From: Aquimarina spongiae
GTDB lineage: Bacteria; Bacteroidota; Bacteroidia; Flavobacteriales; Flavobacteriaceae
Assembly: GCF_900141785.1 (NCBI RefSeq)
Contig: NZ_FQYP01000001.1
Location: forward strand, 558,001 to 622,000
DNA: 64,000 bases
Reading direction: 5' to 3'
Numbering within the stretch: the first letter of the stretch is position 1; each line of letters opens with the position of its first letter. Below, piece by piece: positions 52,180 to 60,180 of the stretch. A model generated the notes under the pieces. The model saw only the letters and a list, made by a program, of their open reading frames with translations, did not search any database and was not told the origin of the DNA. The translations under genes were made by a program, and so were the position numbers.

Positions 52180-52724
52180 ATAAACTGATCATTCTGATAT
52201 TCTTATTGATCAACTTTACAGACGATGATACCAAGTCTGATCAATTTATAACAAGACAGGGACAGGTTTCTTTTTTCTCCTATACCTCCGTAGAAGATAT
52301 AGAAGCAAAGAACAACCAGGTACTGAGTATAATTGATATTTCTAAAAATGAAATAGCAGTTAGTATGCTGATGAATGCATTCGTATTTAAAAAATCACTG
52401 ATGCATGAACATTTTAACGAGAGCTATATCGAATCAGATTTGTATCCTAAGGCTACTTTTGAGGGAAATATCATAGATTTTGATCCTTCTGAAACTGATA
52501 CACAAACGAGAATGGTTAAAGGGAAATTAACCATTCATGGTATTACTAAAGAGGTAGAAATTAAAACTACTATCGAACAAGTTAACGGTTCGTTTGTTTT
52601 GAATGGAGATTTTGAAGTTACGGTCAAGGATTTTGATATCAAGATTCCTCCAATCTTAGCACCAAATATAGCAAAAGTTATATCCATTAAATTCAAATTT
52701 GAATATCAACATTATGAGAAATAA
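52176..52724 (+). CDS. YceI-family lipocalin-like protein, cassette 2
   Basis: A 182-residue protein close to the cassette-1 YceI (QVSFFSYTSVEDIEAKNNQVLSI, EHFNESYIESDLYPKATFEG, LTIHGITKEVEIKT). The N-terminal hydrophobic segment MNKLIILIFLLINF is short but should act as a signal. It overlaps both neighbours (4 nt before, 11 nt after), a tighter arrangement than in cassette 1. Confidence 0.88.
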   Translation: MNKLIILIFLLINFTDDDTKSDQFITRQGQVSFFSYTSVEDIEAKNNQVLSIIDISKNEIAVSMLMNAFVFKKSLMHEHFNESYIESDLYPKATFEGNIIDFDPSETDTQTRMVKGKLTIHGITKEVEIKTTIEQVNGSFVLNGDFEVTVKDFDIKIPPILAPNIAKVISIKFKFEYQHYEK

Positions 52725-53634
52725 AGTTCTTTTTTTCACCAATATATGTTTACTGTTCTGTTTGAATGTATCCATCCAGGCGCAAGATTTATTGGATAAA
52801 CTAGAACAGGAATATCCGGATACTCCTCAATATCAGTTAGCCACGTTTAAAGCGAGTCGTATTTCTATTGGACATTCTGTAGAAACCAGAAAAAAGGGCG
52901 TGCTAGAGCTGCAGGCTTTTACGAGATACTGGAATATTCCGAACTCTAGCGGCCAAAGTTTTGTAGCAGACAAAATGGGAGCTCGAATAGGGGTAGAGTA
53001 CGGTATTTCGGATAAACTGACTTTTGGTGGTGGTTGGAGTACGCTGGATGGTATTTTTGATAGTTTTTTGAAATACAAACTGATTAGACAACGTAATGAT
53101 GGAAAAGGTGCGCCAGTAAGTCTCTCTTTGTTTCAGAATATAGCTTACAGAAGTGAACGTAATCCTCCACTTATTGATATCAATCGCTTTGATAATTTTC
53201 AGGACCAATTAAGTTTTACAACGCAATTATTATTGGCAAGAAAATTTACACCTCAATTTTCTGCACAAATATCTCCAACATACATCCATAGAAACTCTTC
53301 GGCGTTTACAGATGATCCAAATAATCAATTTGCCATTGGGGTAGGAGGGCGATACAAAATAGGAGGCCATGTATCCATTGTTTCAGAATATTACTATCTG
53401 ATTAATCCATTAGAATCTATTACTACCTACGATGCTTTTGCTCTAGGTGTGAATTGGGAGCTAAGTGATGTAATGCTACAATTTAAATTGACCAATACCT
53501 GGTTCTTTTCTGAGGAAGCATTTATTACTCAAACCCCTAATAATTTCAATTTTAACGATGGAAATTTGACTTTTGGGTTTAATGCTATTTTTGTTTTACA
53601 TCTCAATCAAAAGGACAAAATAAATACTGACTAA
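52714..53634 (+). CDS. DUF5777-family outer-membrane barrel, cassette 2
   Basis: A 306-residue paralogue of the barrel in cassette 1: LATFKASRISIGHSVETRKKGVLEL, IGVEYGISDKLTFGGGWST, LLLARKFTPQFSAQISP and FAIGVGGRYKI. ATG 52714 (MRNKVLFFTN) gives a proper signal peptide ending SIQAQ; the frame also has an ATG 15 nt upstream. Last gene of cassette 2; no thioesterase follows. Confidence 0.85.
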   Translation: MRNKVLFFTNICLLFCLNVSIQAQDLLDKLEQEYPDTPQYQLATFKASRISIGHSVETRKKGVLELQAFTRYWNIPNSSGQSFVADKMGARIGVEYGISDKLTFGGGWSTLDGIFDSFLKYKLIRQRNDGKGAPVSLSLFQNIAYRSERNPPLIDINRFDNFQDQLSFTTQLLLARKFTPQFSAQISPTYIHRNSSAFTDDPNNQFAIGVGGRYKIGGHVSIVSEYYYLINPLESITTYDAFALGVNWELSDVMLQFKLTNTWFFSEEAFITQTPNNFNFNDGNLTFGFNAIFVLHLNQKDKINTD

Positions 53635-53658
53635 ATCTCTGAAATCATCAATTTTCAT

Positions 53659-53754
53659 TCAACCCATTTCTTCCAAAAGATAAAGGGCGATAAAAAACAA
53701 AACAAAAATTACGGTGGTAATAATTTTTAAAACGTCTCCATTATTTTTTTTCAT
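53659..53754 (-). CDS. 31-residue single-helix membrane peptide
   Basis: ATG 53754 to TGA 53659. The peptide starts MKKNNGDVLK, has a hydrophobic helix IITTVIFVLFFIALYLL (11-27) and ends EEMG. Positive-inside orientation is likely. It lies alone between the convergent barrel gene and the cytochrome lipoprotein. Small membrane peptides of this kind are often missed; coding status rests on length, composition and codon use only. Confidence 0.5.
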   Translation of the reverse strand: MKKNNGDVLKIITTVIFVLFFIALYLLEEMG

Positions 53755-53889
53755 AGCTTATAGTGTGTGAATTAAAAAAATGTGACGTTGCGTTTACGTT
53801 CCGAAATATATTAGTTTATAGTCAAATAGCCAATTATTTAGGATTAATAAATGGTTGCTATACCTAAGGATATTAATATTGAAGTAAAA

Positions 53890-54303
53890 TTATGGTTTTA
53901 GTTGAGATGCTTTTAGTTCAAGAAACACCTCTATAGCATGTAATTGTTCTCTGGTGATAGGACTTTTGTTTTCGATTCTATTTTCAATTCCCTCGATATG
54001 ATCATGAATTAATGTAGCATGCCAATACTTTCCTTTATCCAAATCAAAAATGGCAATTGCTGCTGGTTTATGAGTTTCTAATGAACTTTGATGACAACTA
54101 CCACAAAAGGTAATCAAAACCTTACGAGTAGTTTCTGAATGTGTTTTGAAAGAATCTTCGTTGACTGTGGTTGTTATAGTTTCCGAGGGAATGGTAACCA
54201 AAACAGGATCGACTTTTGATACATGGGTGTCTCGAATACATCCTTTTATAACTAAAAAAAAGGAAGCACTAAAAAAGACTACTATTTTGGTATACTGAAA
54301 CAT
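53890..54303 (-). CDS. c-type cytochrome lipoprotein, haem-binding (cassette-2 side)
   Basis: A 137-residue lipoprotein (FFLVIKGC, Cys22). One haem motif CGSCH lies in ITFCGSCHQSSLETH. It resembles a domain with haem-linked metal binding (IHDHIEGIENRI follows). It faces cassette 2 convergently and may supply the cytochrome function that cassette 1 carries as its own first gene. Confidence 0.78.
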   Translation of the reverse strand: MFQYTKIVVFFSASFFLVIKGCIRDTHVSKVDPVLVTIPSETITTTVNEDSFKTHSETTRKVLITFCGSCHQSSLETHKPAAIAIFDLDKGKYWHATLIHDHIEGIENRIENKSPITREQLHAIEVFLELKASQLKP

Positions 54304-54594
54304 AAATTAAACTGCTGATACAAAGTACAATATACTTTCTTAAACTCTTCATAACGAATCCGGTTATTTCACTAAAATCATCATAATATTAGATAAAAAA
54401 AAGAAGGTTTTTTGTTAGAAATCAAGGGTTTATTGTACCATTTAAGCTGGATTAAGGAATAATTTATTACTTTTAGTACATATTGAATGGAAGAAATAGC
54501 AATTATGCCCCGCTATTTTTGACTTTAATTTCTACATGTCGTCAGCTCAAATTACCCCAATCGAGTTCATTAAAATTTTAAACCTACGCTTTTT

Positions 54595-55767
54595 ATGAAG
54601 AAAATTTTAGCTATTGACGATCAGCAACTTATTTTATTATCTCTTGAGAAACATTTGACCGATTTAGGATTTACCATTCAATGCGCTGATGATGGTCCCA
54701 AAGGCCTTAAGCTTTTTGATGAATTTCAACCAGATATGGTCATTGTAGACATTAATATGGATGGAATGTCTGGCCTCGAAGTCATCAAAAAAATACGACA
54801 TGAGAAAAACTCTGACGTTAAAGTATTAGTCTTGTCTGGTAATACCAATGAAGACACTATTATAGACGGATTTGATTTGGGTATTGATGATTACATGAAA
54901 AAACCATTATCTCTCAATGAAATGTCGGCCAGAATTTCTAGAATACTGGGTATAAAACTTCAGAAAAAATCAGAATCAGATTCTAAAGGGAAAATGCTAC
55001 AAAGACGATGTGTTGGAGTAGTAATTCCTTGTTATAATGAAGAAACTCGTATTTTAAGTAAGGAGTTTACCGATTTTGTCCATAGTAATCTGGGATATCA
55101 CCTTTGCTTTGTAAACGATGGAAGTACTGATAATACTCTAGAAGTACTTCAAAATCTAGCAAAAGGTAGAGAGGATCATATCAGTGTATACGATTGTGAA
55201 AAGAATGGAGGTAAGGGAGAAGCGGTAAGACAAGGTGTATTGCACCTTTCCCGAGATACGCAATTAGATTATATAGGATATCTGGATGCTGATTTATCCA
55301 CTGATTTTCAGGATTTTGATGATTTGGTAAAAACTATAGAAACTTCAGACTTTAAAATTGTAAGCGGTTCTCGGATGAGTAGGATGGGAGCAAACATTAC
55401 CAAAGAATCGGCAAGGAAAATCATAAGTAAAACCATTAATTTGATCATTCGCAACATTTTAGGAATGTCCTTTAATGATACGCAATGCGGTGCTAAAATC
55501 ATGGATCGTGAAATTGCAAACGAAATGTTTAAAGATAAATTTATTACCAAATGGCTTTTTGATGTGGAGATTTTCATGAAAATGAGGAAATACTACGGTA
55601 AGGACAAAGCCATTTCATATATCTGTGAGCAACCCTTAAAAAGATGGATTCATGCGGATGGATCAAAATTATCAATGAAAGATTCAATTAAGATTGTAGG
55701 GCAGTTAGGCCAAATCGCTTACTATTACAATTTTAAAACGAAATCTACAGTCATTCCTGTTACTTGA
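54595..55767 (+). CDS. Receiver domain fused to family-2 glycosyltransferase
   Basis: A 390-residue fusion. Residues 1-118 are a response-regulator receiver with D8, D9, phospho-acceptor D52 (VIVDINM), S81 and K103. Residues 138-385 are a GT2 domain of the dolichyl/polyprenyl-phosphate glucosyltransferase type: VVIPCYNEE (142-150), VNDGSTD (D175), YLDADLS (D231/D233), QCGAK (297-301). It lacks the C-terminal membrane helices of that group. Phosphorylation would be expected to switch sugar transfer on or off. An HPt gene lies 10 nt away, convergent. Confidence 0.9.
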   Translation: MKKILAIDDQQLILLSLEKHLTDLGFTIQCADDGPKGLKLFDEFQPDMVIVDINMDGMSGLEVIKKIRHEKNSDVKVLVLSGNTNEDTIIDGFDLGIDDYMKKPLSLNEMSARISRILGIKLQKKSESDSKGKMLQRRCVGVVIPCYNEETRILSKEFTDFVHSNLGYHLCFVNDGSTDNTLEVLQNLAKGREDHISVYDCEKNGGKGEAVRQGVLHLSRDTQLDYIGYLDADLSTDFQDFDDLVKTIETSDFKIVSGSRMSRMGANITKESARKIISKTINLIIRNILGMSFNDTQCGAKIMDREIANEMFKDKFITKWLFDVEIFMKMRKYYGKDKAISYICEQPLKRWIHADGSKLSMKDSIKIVGQLGQIAYYYNFKTKSTVIPVT

Positions 55768-55777
55768 TAAAGTGCTC

Positions 55778-56095
55778 TTATATAGTTTTTAGATAATCGG
55801 TAATCACTTTCAGTATACTTTCAAAATCCTCTTGGAGTTCATAACTGTTTTCTTTTAAATGATTTTCGTAATCAGTTGCTATATTGTACCCTTTTTCTAA
55901 ACCCAAGAAACCAATTTTATGCTTCAGTTTATGCACATCTTCTGCAGCTTTTGTAGTGTTTCCTGCTGCTAAGTTGAGAAAATATTGTTCTTTTTCTACA
56001 GGGAATTCTCTTTTTATAACACTGAAAATTTTTTCTTCAAAAACAGGATCTCCACCAGATAATTTTTGGATTTCAGAAAGGTTGGGTTGTTCCAT
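55778..56095 (-). CDS. HPt (histidine phosphotransfer) domain protein
   Basis: A 105-residue all-helical protein with the HPt motif VHKLKHKIGFLGL; the phospho-His is His55. It passes phosphate between a hybrid kinase and a receiver. Its nearest partner is the receiver-glycosyltransferase gene, ending 10 nt away on the other strand; no kinase gene is adjacent. Confidence 0.85.
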   Translation of the reverse strand: MEQPNLSEIQKLSGGDPVFEEKIFSVIKREFPVEKEQYFLNLAAGNTTKAAEDVHKLKHKIGFLGLEKGYNIATDYENHLKENSYELQEDFESILKVITDYLKTI

Positions 56096-56305
56096 GGATA
56101 GGTTTTTAGATACATTTAAAAATACAATTAAAATTGAAAAGGAACCATCAAAATAAATGGGTATTTAAGCAGATCGCTACTATTGGATTATTTTATGTCA
56201 TTTTCAGGATACCGTTTGATTTTTTAGTCTGACGGAATGATCATTTCGACATGAATCCCCTTGTTTTTTAACGTATTTCGTTGAATAATCATAAAACGAA
56301 GTACG

Positions 56306-57412
56306 ATGAAAAAAGTGTATAAAATATTAAAGTGGGTAGGAGTTACTATCCTAGGTCTAGTTATTATATTAGTTAGTTTTGGTTTCTGGTTCAAAGGATT
56401 GATTCCTCCCAGAGATCAAAATTTGAAAACCACCAATGTTAGTGACTTAACATATCTTTCAGAAAATGTAATCCCCAAAAGAGGGAAGATTTTGGCAGTG
56501 GTTACTAGTATAGACAAGATGGGAACTACCGAGAAAGAAACCGGATATGAATTAAGCGAACTTTCTAGAGCTTATTATGTATTTACTGCAAATGGTTTTG
56601 AAGTGGACATTGCTAGTACATTAGGTGGGAAGCCTCCGGTAATTATAGACGATGAAGATATGGGAGCATATGATTATGCTTTTCTAAACGATTCTATCGC
56701 ACAGTACAAAACAAGTAATACAATCCCTATAGAAAAGGTTATACCAGAAGATTATGAAGCCATCTTTTTTGCAGGAGGAAAGGGGGCTATGTATGATTTT
56801 CCTGATAATCCCTATATCCAATCTATAGTTAGTGAATATTATCAATCAGACAAAGTGGTTGGAGCTGTGTGCCACGGACCAGCAGCATTGGTAAATGTTA
56901 CCCTGGATAATGGTGAATCCTTATTGAAAGATAAGGAGGTAAGTGGGTTTACCAATGATGAAGAATTACTATTGATTTCTGATGCAAAAACTATTTTCCC
57001 ATTTCTTCTACAAGATAAAATTGAGGAGCAAGGAGCAAATTTTGAAGAAGGAGTTATGTATTTGGATAACGTTAGTCATTCAGGTAATTTGATTACAGGA
57101 CAGAATCCATGGTCTACCTGGACACTTGCAGAAACTATGATTCAACAAATGGGATATACCCCAAAGCACAGACAAATTACAGACGAAGAATATGCGGTCC
57201 AGGTATTATTAGCTTATCATACAGATGGAAAACAAAAGGCTAAGGAAAAAATAAACACACTTATAGTATCAAAACAAAAGCCGGTAAATCGAGTTTTGAT
57301 TGCTAAGCATAGCATTTTGGCAGCTATGAAAGGAGAAGTAGGGAATTTTTATAACCTATTGAATTTGGCATCGTATGCTAAAAAATGTGAAGCAAAAACT
57401 AACAAAATATAA
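56306..57412 (+). CDS. Membrane-anchored DJ-1/PfpI-family protein
   Basis: A 368-residue protein with an N-terminal membrane helix (about 9-29) and a class I glutamine-amidotransferase-like domain (60-275). The nucleophile elbow AVCHGPAAL gives C189/H190, E82 lies in ETGYELSEL, and FFAGGKGAMYDFP is typical of the Hsp31/DJ-1 group (chaperone, glyoxalase or deglycase). The extra C-terminal 90 residues are helical. The AraC-family gene follows 23 nt later, so the two may form an operon. Confidence 0.85.
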   Translation: MKKVYKILKWVGVTILGLVIILVSFGFWFKGLIPPRDQNLKTTNVSDLTYLSENVIPKRGKILAVVTSIDKMGTTEKETGYELSELSRAYYVFTANGFEVDIASTLGGKPPVIIDDEDMGAYDYAFLNDSIAQYKTSNTIPIEKVIPEDYEAIFFAGGKGAMYDFPDNPYIQSIVSEYYQSDKVVGAVCHGPAALVNVTLDNGESLLKDKEVSGFTNDEELLLISDAKTIFPFLLQDKIEEQGANFEEGVMYLDNVSHSGNLITGQNPWSTWTLAETMIQQMGYTPKHRQITDEEYAVQVLLAYHTDGKQKAKEKINTLIVSKQKPVNRVLIAKHSILAAMKGEVGNFYNLLNLASYAKKCEAKTNKI

Positions 57413-57435
57413 GTACATTTGATAAAAACGATCTA

Positions 57436-58488
57436 TTGGATTTCTTAGATATTCTCCTTATCATCATTAGCAGTGCAGGACTTTTGCATGGTCTGTCCTT
57501 TGCCGTATACTTATCTTTTTTCAAGAAAAAGAAGACAACAGCCAATATATTACTTGGGCTGTTGTTGGTTTTTATGGCCTTCAGGATCGGAAAATCAGTG
57601 TTGTTGCATTTTGGAGATGATCTGGAACCCATATTTATTTTTATCGGTTTGGCTTTTTTATTGTTGATTGGTCCTTTGCTGCGTTGGTATGTAATTGCAA
57701 TGACTCGTCCCAATTTTTTGCTTCCCAAAACCTATTTGCTAGAACTGATTCCGTTTGTATTGGTATTTGTTTCTAGCTTTATGGTGACCAATAGTTGGTT
57801 TGATGAAAATAACAGAACTGCAGTTATCGTATTTGGAAGTGTGCTTATAAGTATCTATCTGCACTTTGCTTTTTATATTATTGCTTCGGCTATATTGATA
57901 AGGCAAATGAAGAAAAAACATCAGCATACTTTACTCACTAAATTTCAAAAATCAATACTTCAATGGTTATCCTTATTGATTGTTGGTTTTGTTATTATCT
58001 GGATTTCTTATGTTCTAAATATCATAGAGAATACGGTTCCTTATATTGTTGGACCTATTATGTATTCTTTGGTTATCTATTTTTTAAGTTATAAAGCTTT
58101 TCAGTTAAAAACAACCGATGTAGACGGAAATGTGTTTAAAGAAAACAAGGATATTCAGTTGTTTGATCAACTATCACAATTTGTAGTGAAAGAAAAAAGG
58201 TATCTCGAACCAGATTTTTCTTTATCCATTTTAAGTAAGTTGATAGGGAAGAGTACTCAAAAGACTTCAGAAATTATTAACCAGTATGGGAATCAGAATT
58301 TTAATGATTTTATTAATTATTATCGTGTACAAGACGCTAAAAGCTTGTTGAAGCAGGATAGCAGTCAACTGTTAAAAATAGCTTCAATTGCTTTTGATGT
58401 AGGGTTTAGCAGTCTGTCTTCATTCAATGCTGCTTTCAAAAAATTCGAAGGTGTGACGCCCTCAGCATATAGGAAAGAAAATATTTGA
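57436..58488 (+). CDS. AraC-family regulator with N-terminal membrane domain
   Basis: A 350-residue protein. Seven membrane helices occupy about 1-220, as in Bacteroidota 7TM-AraC regulators, and the C-terminal AraC helix-turn-helix pair covers 245-350 (LSILSKLIGKSTQKTSEII, IASIAFDVGFSSLSSFNAAF, FEGVTPSAYR). The only plausible start is TTG 57436: no in-frame ATG occurs between the upstream stop and residue 48. It probably senses a membrane or extracellular signal. Confidence 0.85.
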   Translation: MDFLDILLIIISSAGLLHGLSFAVYLSFFKKKKTTANILLGLLLVFMAFRIGKSVLLHFGDDLEPIFIFIGLAFLLLIGPLLRWYVIAMTRPNFLLPKTYLLELIPFVLVFVSSFMVTNSWFDENNRTAVIVFGSVLISIYLHFAFYIIASAILIRQMKKKHQHTLLTKFQKSILQWLSLLIVGFVIIWISYVLNIIENTVPYIVGPIMYSLVIYFLSYKAFQLKTTDVDGNVFKENKDIQLFDQLSQFVVKEKRYLEPDFSLSILSKLIGKSTQKTSEIINQYGNQNFNDFINYYRVQDAKSLLKQDSSQLLKIASIAFDVGFSSLSSFNAAFKKFEGVTPSAYRKENI

Positions 58489-58534
58489 AATGAGTAGAAT
58501 ATAAGAGAGCTTACATAACAAAAGAAGGGGATTG

Positions 58535-58583
58535 ATTGCCTGACTAATCTTAATTTTATAAATTTGCGTATATGATACGCCAA
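58535..58583 (+). promoter_or_regulatory. Promoter and operator of the NUDIX regulator; operator covers the start codon
   Basis: ATTG at 58535-58538, 20 nt and TAAATTTG at 58559-58566 form a promoter. The palindrome GCGTAT-ATG-ATACGC (58566-58580) overlaps its -7 box, and its centre is the ATG start codon (58572). The 12-mer TAAATTTGCGTA is repeated exactly in front of the PRPP-synthetase gene. Confidence 0.75.
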
Positions 58584-59252
58584 AATATAAAAGTAGCTGT
58601 AGATGCTGTGGTCTTTGGATACAAAGATAAAACGCTTAATGTATTATTGATTAAAAGAGATATAGCTCCTTTTAGAGATTCCTGGGCCTTACCCGGAGGA
58701 TTGGTGTTAGAAAATGAAAGTTTGGAGGAAGCAGTAGAACGAGAGCTAAAAGAAGAAACCAACGTAAAAGTAGATTATCTTGAGCAACTATATTCGTTTG
58801 GTACACCGGGTAGAGATCCTAGAAATAGGGTGGTAAGCATTACTTATTTTGCCTTGGTAAAACCAGAACATCACGAGATCAAAGCAGATACAGATGCCCA
58901 GGACGTGGCTTGGTTTGATATCCAGAAACTGCCGGATTTGGCATTTGATCATCAGCATATTCTAGAAAAAGCCAAACAACGCTTGCAGAACAAACTCACC
59001 TACGAACCGATTGGTTTTGATTTGTTGGATGATAAATTCTTGTTTTCGGATCTGGAAAAGTTATATATGACCATACTCGAGAAACAAATCGACAGACGTA
59101 ACTTCAGAAAGAAAATATTGAGTTTTGATATTTTGGAAGAACTGGACGAAAAAGTATCTGAGGGTAGAGGTAGACCCGCTAACTTATTTCAATTCAATAA
59201 AAAACAGTACTTCAAACATCAAAAAGAAGGGTTCCTCTTCGATATTAAGTAG
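58572..59252 (+). CDS. NUDIX-domain transcriptional regulator, NrtR-like
   Basis: A 226-residue protein. The NUDIX domain (about 5-140) keeps the catalytic box almost intact: G43, E49, R57, E58, E61, E62 (GGLVLENES, ERELKEET). The C-terminal winged helix (about 150-226; LLDDKFLFSDLEKLYM, RRNFRKKILSF, GRGRPANLFQF) is the DNA-binding part. NrtR proteins repress NAD-salvage genes and respond to ADP-ribose. It precedes a NAD/ADP-ribose gene block and shares a promoter box with it. Confidence 0.9.
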   Translation: MIRQNIKVAVDAVVFGYKDKTLNVLLIKRDIAPFRDSWALPGGLVLENESLEEAVERELKEETNVKVDYLEQLYSFGTPGRDPRNRVVSITYFALVKPEHHEIKADTDAQDVAWFDIQKLPDLAFDHQHILEKAKQRLQNKLTYEPIGFDLLDDKFLFSDLEKLYMTILEKQIDRRNFRKKILSFDILEELDEKVSEGRGRPANLFQFNKKQYFKHQKEGFLFDIK

Positions 59253-59284
59253 CAATTGAATACTTCAAATACTTTTTAATGTAA

Positions 59285-59339
59285 TTTTTACGCAAAATAT
59301 TTGGTGGATTCGTTACGGTGTTTTAAATTTGCGTAAAAA
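59285..59339 (+). promoter_or_regulatory. Promoter and paired operator of the NAD/ADP-ribose block
   Basis: A 12-bp inverted repeat TTTTTACGCAAA (59285-59296) and TTTGCGTAAAAA (59328-59339) spaced 31 nt. TTTG 59300-59303, 20 nt and TAAATTTG 59324-59331 form a promoter, whose -7 overlaps the second arm. The box TAAATTTGCGTA is identical to that of the NUDIX gene. Confidence 0.75.
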
Positions 59340-59349
59340 CAACACAATA

Positions 59350-60168
59350 ATGAAGTATTTACATCTAGACCCTTCGTTCACACCTTATGGAAATTCTATC
59401 GAATTTGATGCTTTTGTTTTCAATGGAGGAGAACCTCACATCAAAATAAAAGAACAACAAATAGGGAATACTGTTACTATTACGCATCGTATTTCTTCGT
59501 TTAACGATATGGGATTGTTGCTCATTGCCACAGATGCGCTTCGTAGAATGGGAGTAAGGCATATCAATGCTTTTATTCCTTATTTCCCGGCAGCTAGACA
59601 GGATAGAGTGATGGTGGCAGGAGAGTCCTTGAGTGTAAAAGTATATGCAGATATGATTAATGCTCAACAATACAATCAAGTCACCGTATTTGATCCACAT
59701 TCTGAAGTAACACCCGCATTATTGAATAATGTAAAAGTGATCCACAATTATGAATTTGTGAAGACATGTATAGGGAAGATCAATGAAGAAGTTCTATTGA
59801 TTTCTCCAGATGGTGGAGCGTTGAAGAAAATCTATAAAGTTGCAGAATACCTGGGTGGAGTAGAAGTTATCGAGTGTTCCAAAAAAAGAGATGTAACAAC
59901 AGGGCAGTTATCCGGCTTTAGAGTGTATGAAGATGATTTAAAAGGAAAGCACTGTATGATAATCGATGACATTTGCGACGGAGGAGGAACTTTTTTAGGC
60001 CTTGCCGAAGAACTTAAAGCAAAGAATGCAGGGGAATTAAGTCTGGCAGTAAGCCATGGTATTTTTAGTAAAGGAATAGAGGTATTGACAGATCAATTTA
60101 ATTATGTATTTACCACGAATTCATTCAAGGATTTTGATCATGACAAACTGTATCAATTTTCACTTTAA
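59350..60168 (+). CDS. Ribose-phosphate pyrophosphokinase-like protein (short form)
   Basis: A 272-residue protein, shorter than housekeeping PRPP synthetase (about 310). It has FPAARQDRV, DPHSEVTPAL, the SPDGGALKKI metal/ribose-5-phosphate loop and the PRPP-type loop IIDDICDGGGTF, the form seen in salvage and phage enzymes near nicotinamide phosphoribosyltransferase. The catalytic KKRDVTTGQ segment is present. PRPP or an ADP-ribose-derived analogue could be the product. ATG 59350 is chosen over a TTG 21 nt upstream. First gene of the block. Confidence 0.87.
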   Translation: MKYLHLDPSFTPYGNSIEFDAFVFNGGEPHIKIKEQQIGNTVTITHRISSFNDMGLLLIATDALRRMGVRHINAFIPYFPAARQDRVMVAGESLSVKVYADMINAQQYNQVTVFDPHSEVTPALLNNVKVIHNYEFVKTCIGKINEEVLLISPDGGALKKIYKVAEYLGGVEVIECSKKRDVTTGQLSGFRVYEDDLKGKHCMIIDDICDGGGTFLGLAEELKAKNAGELSLAVSHGIFSKGIEVLTDQFNYVFTTNSFKDFDHDKLYQFSL

Positions 60169-60180
60169 AAAACTAGGATT

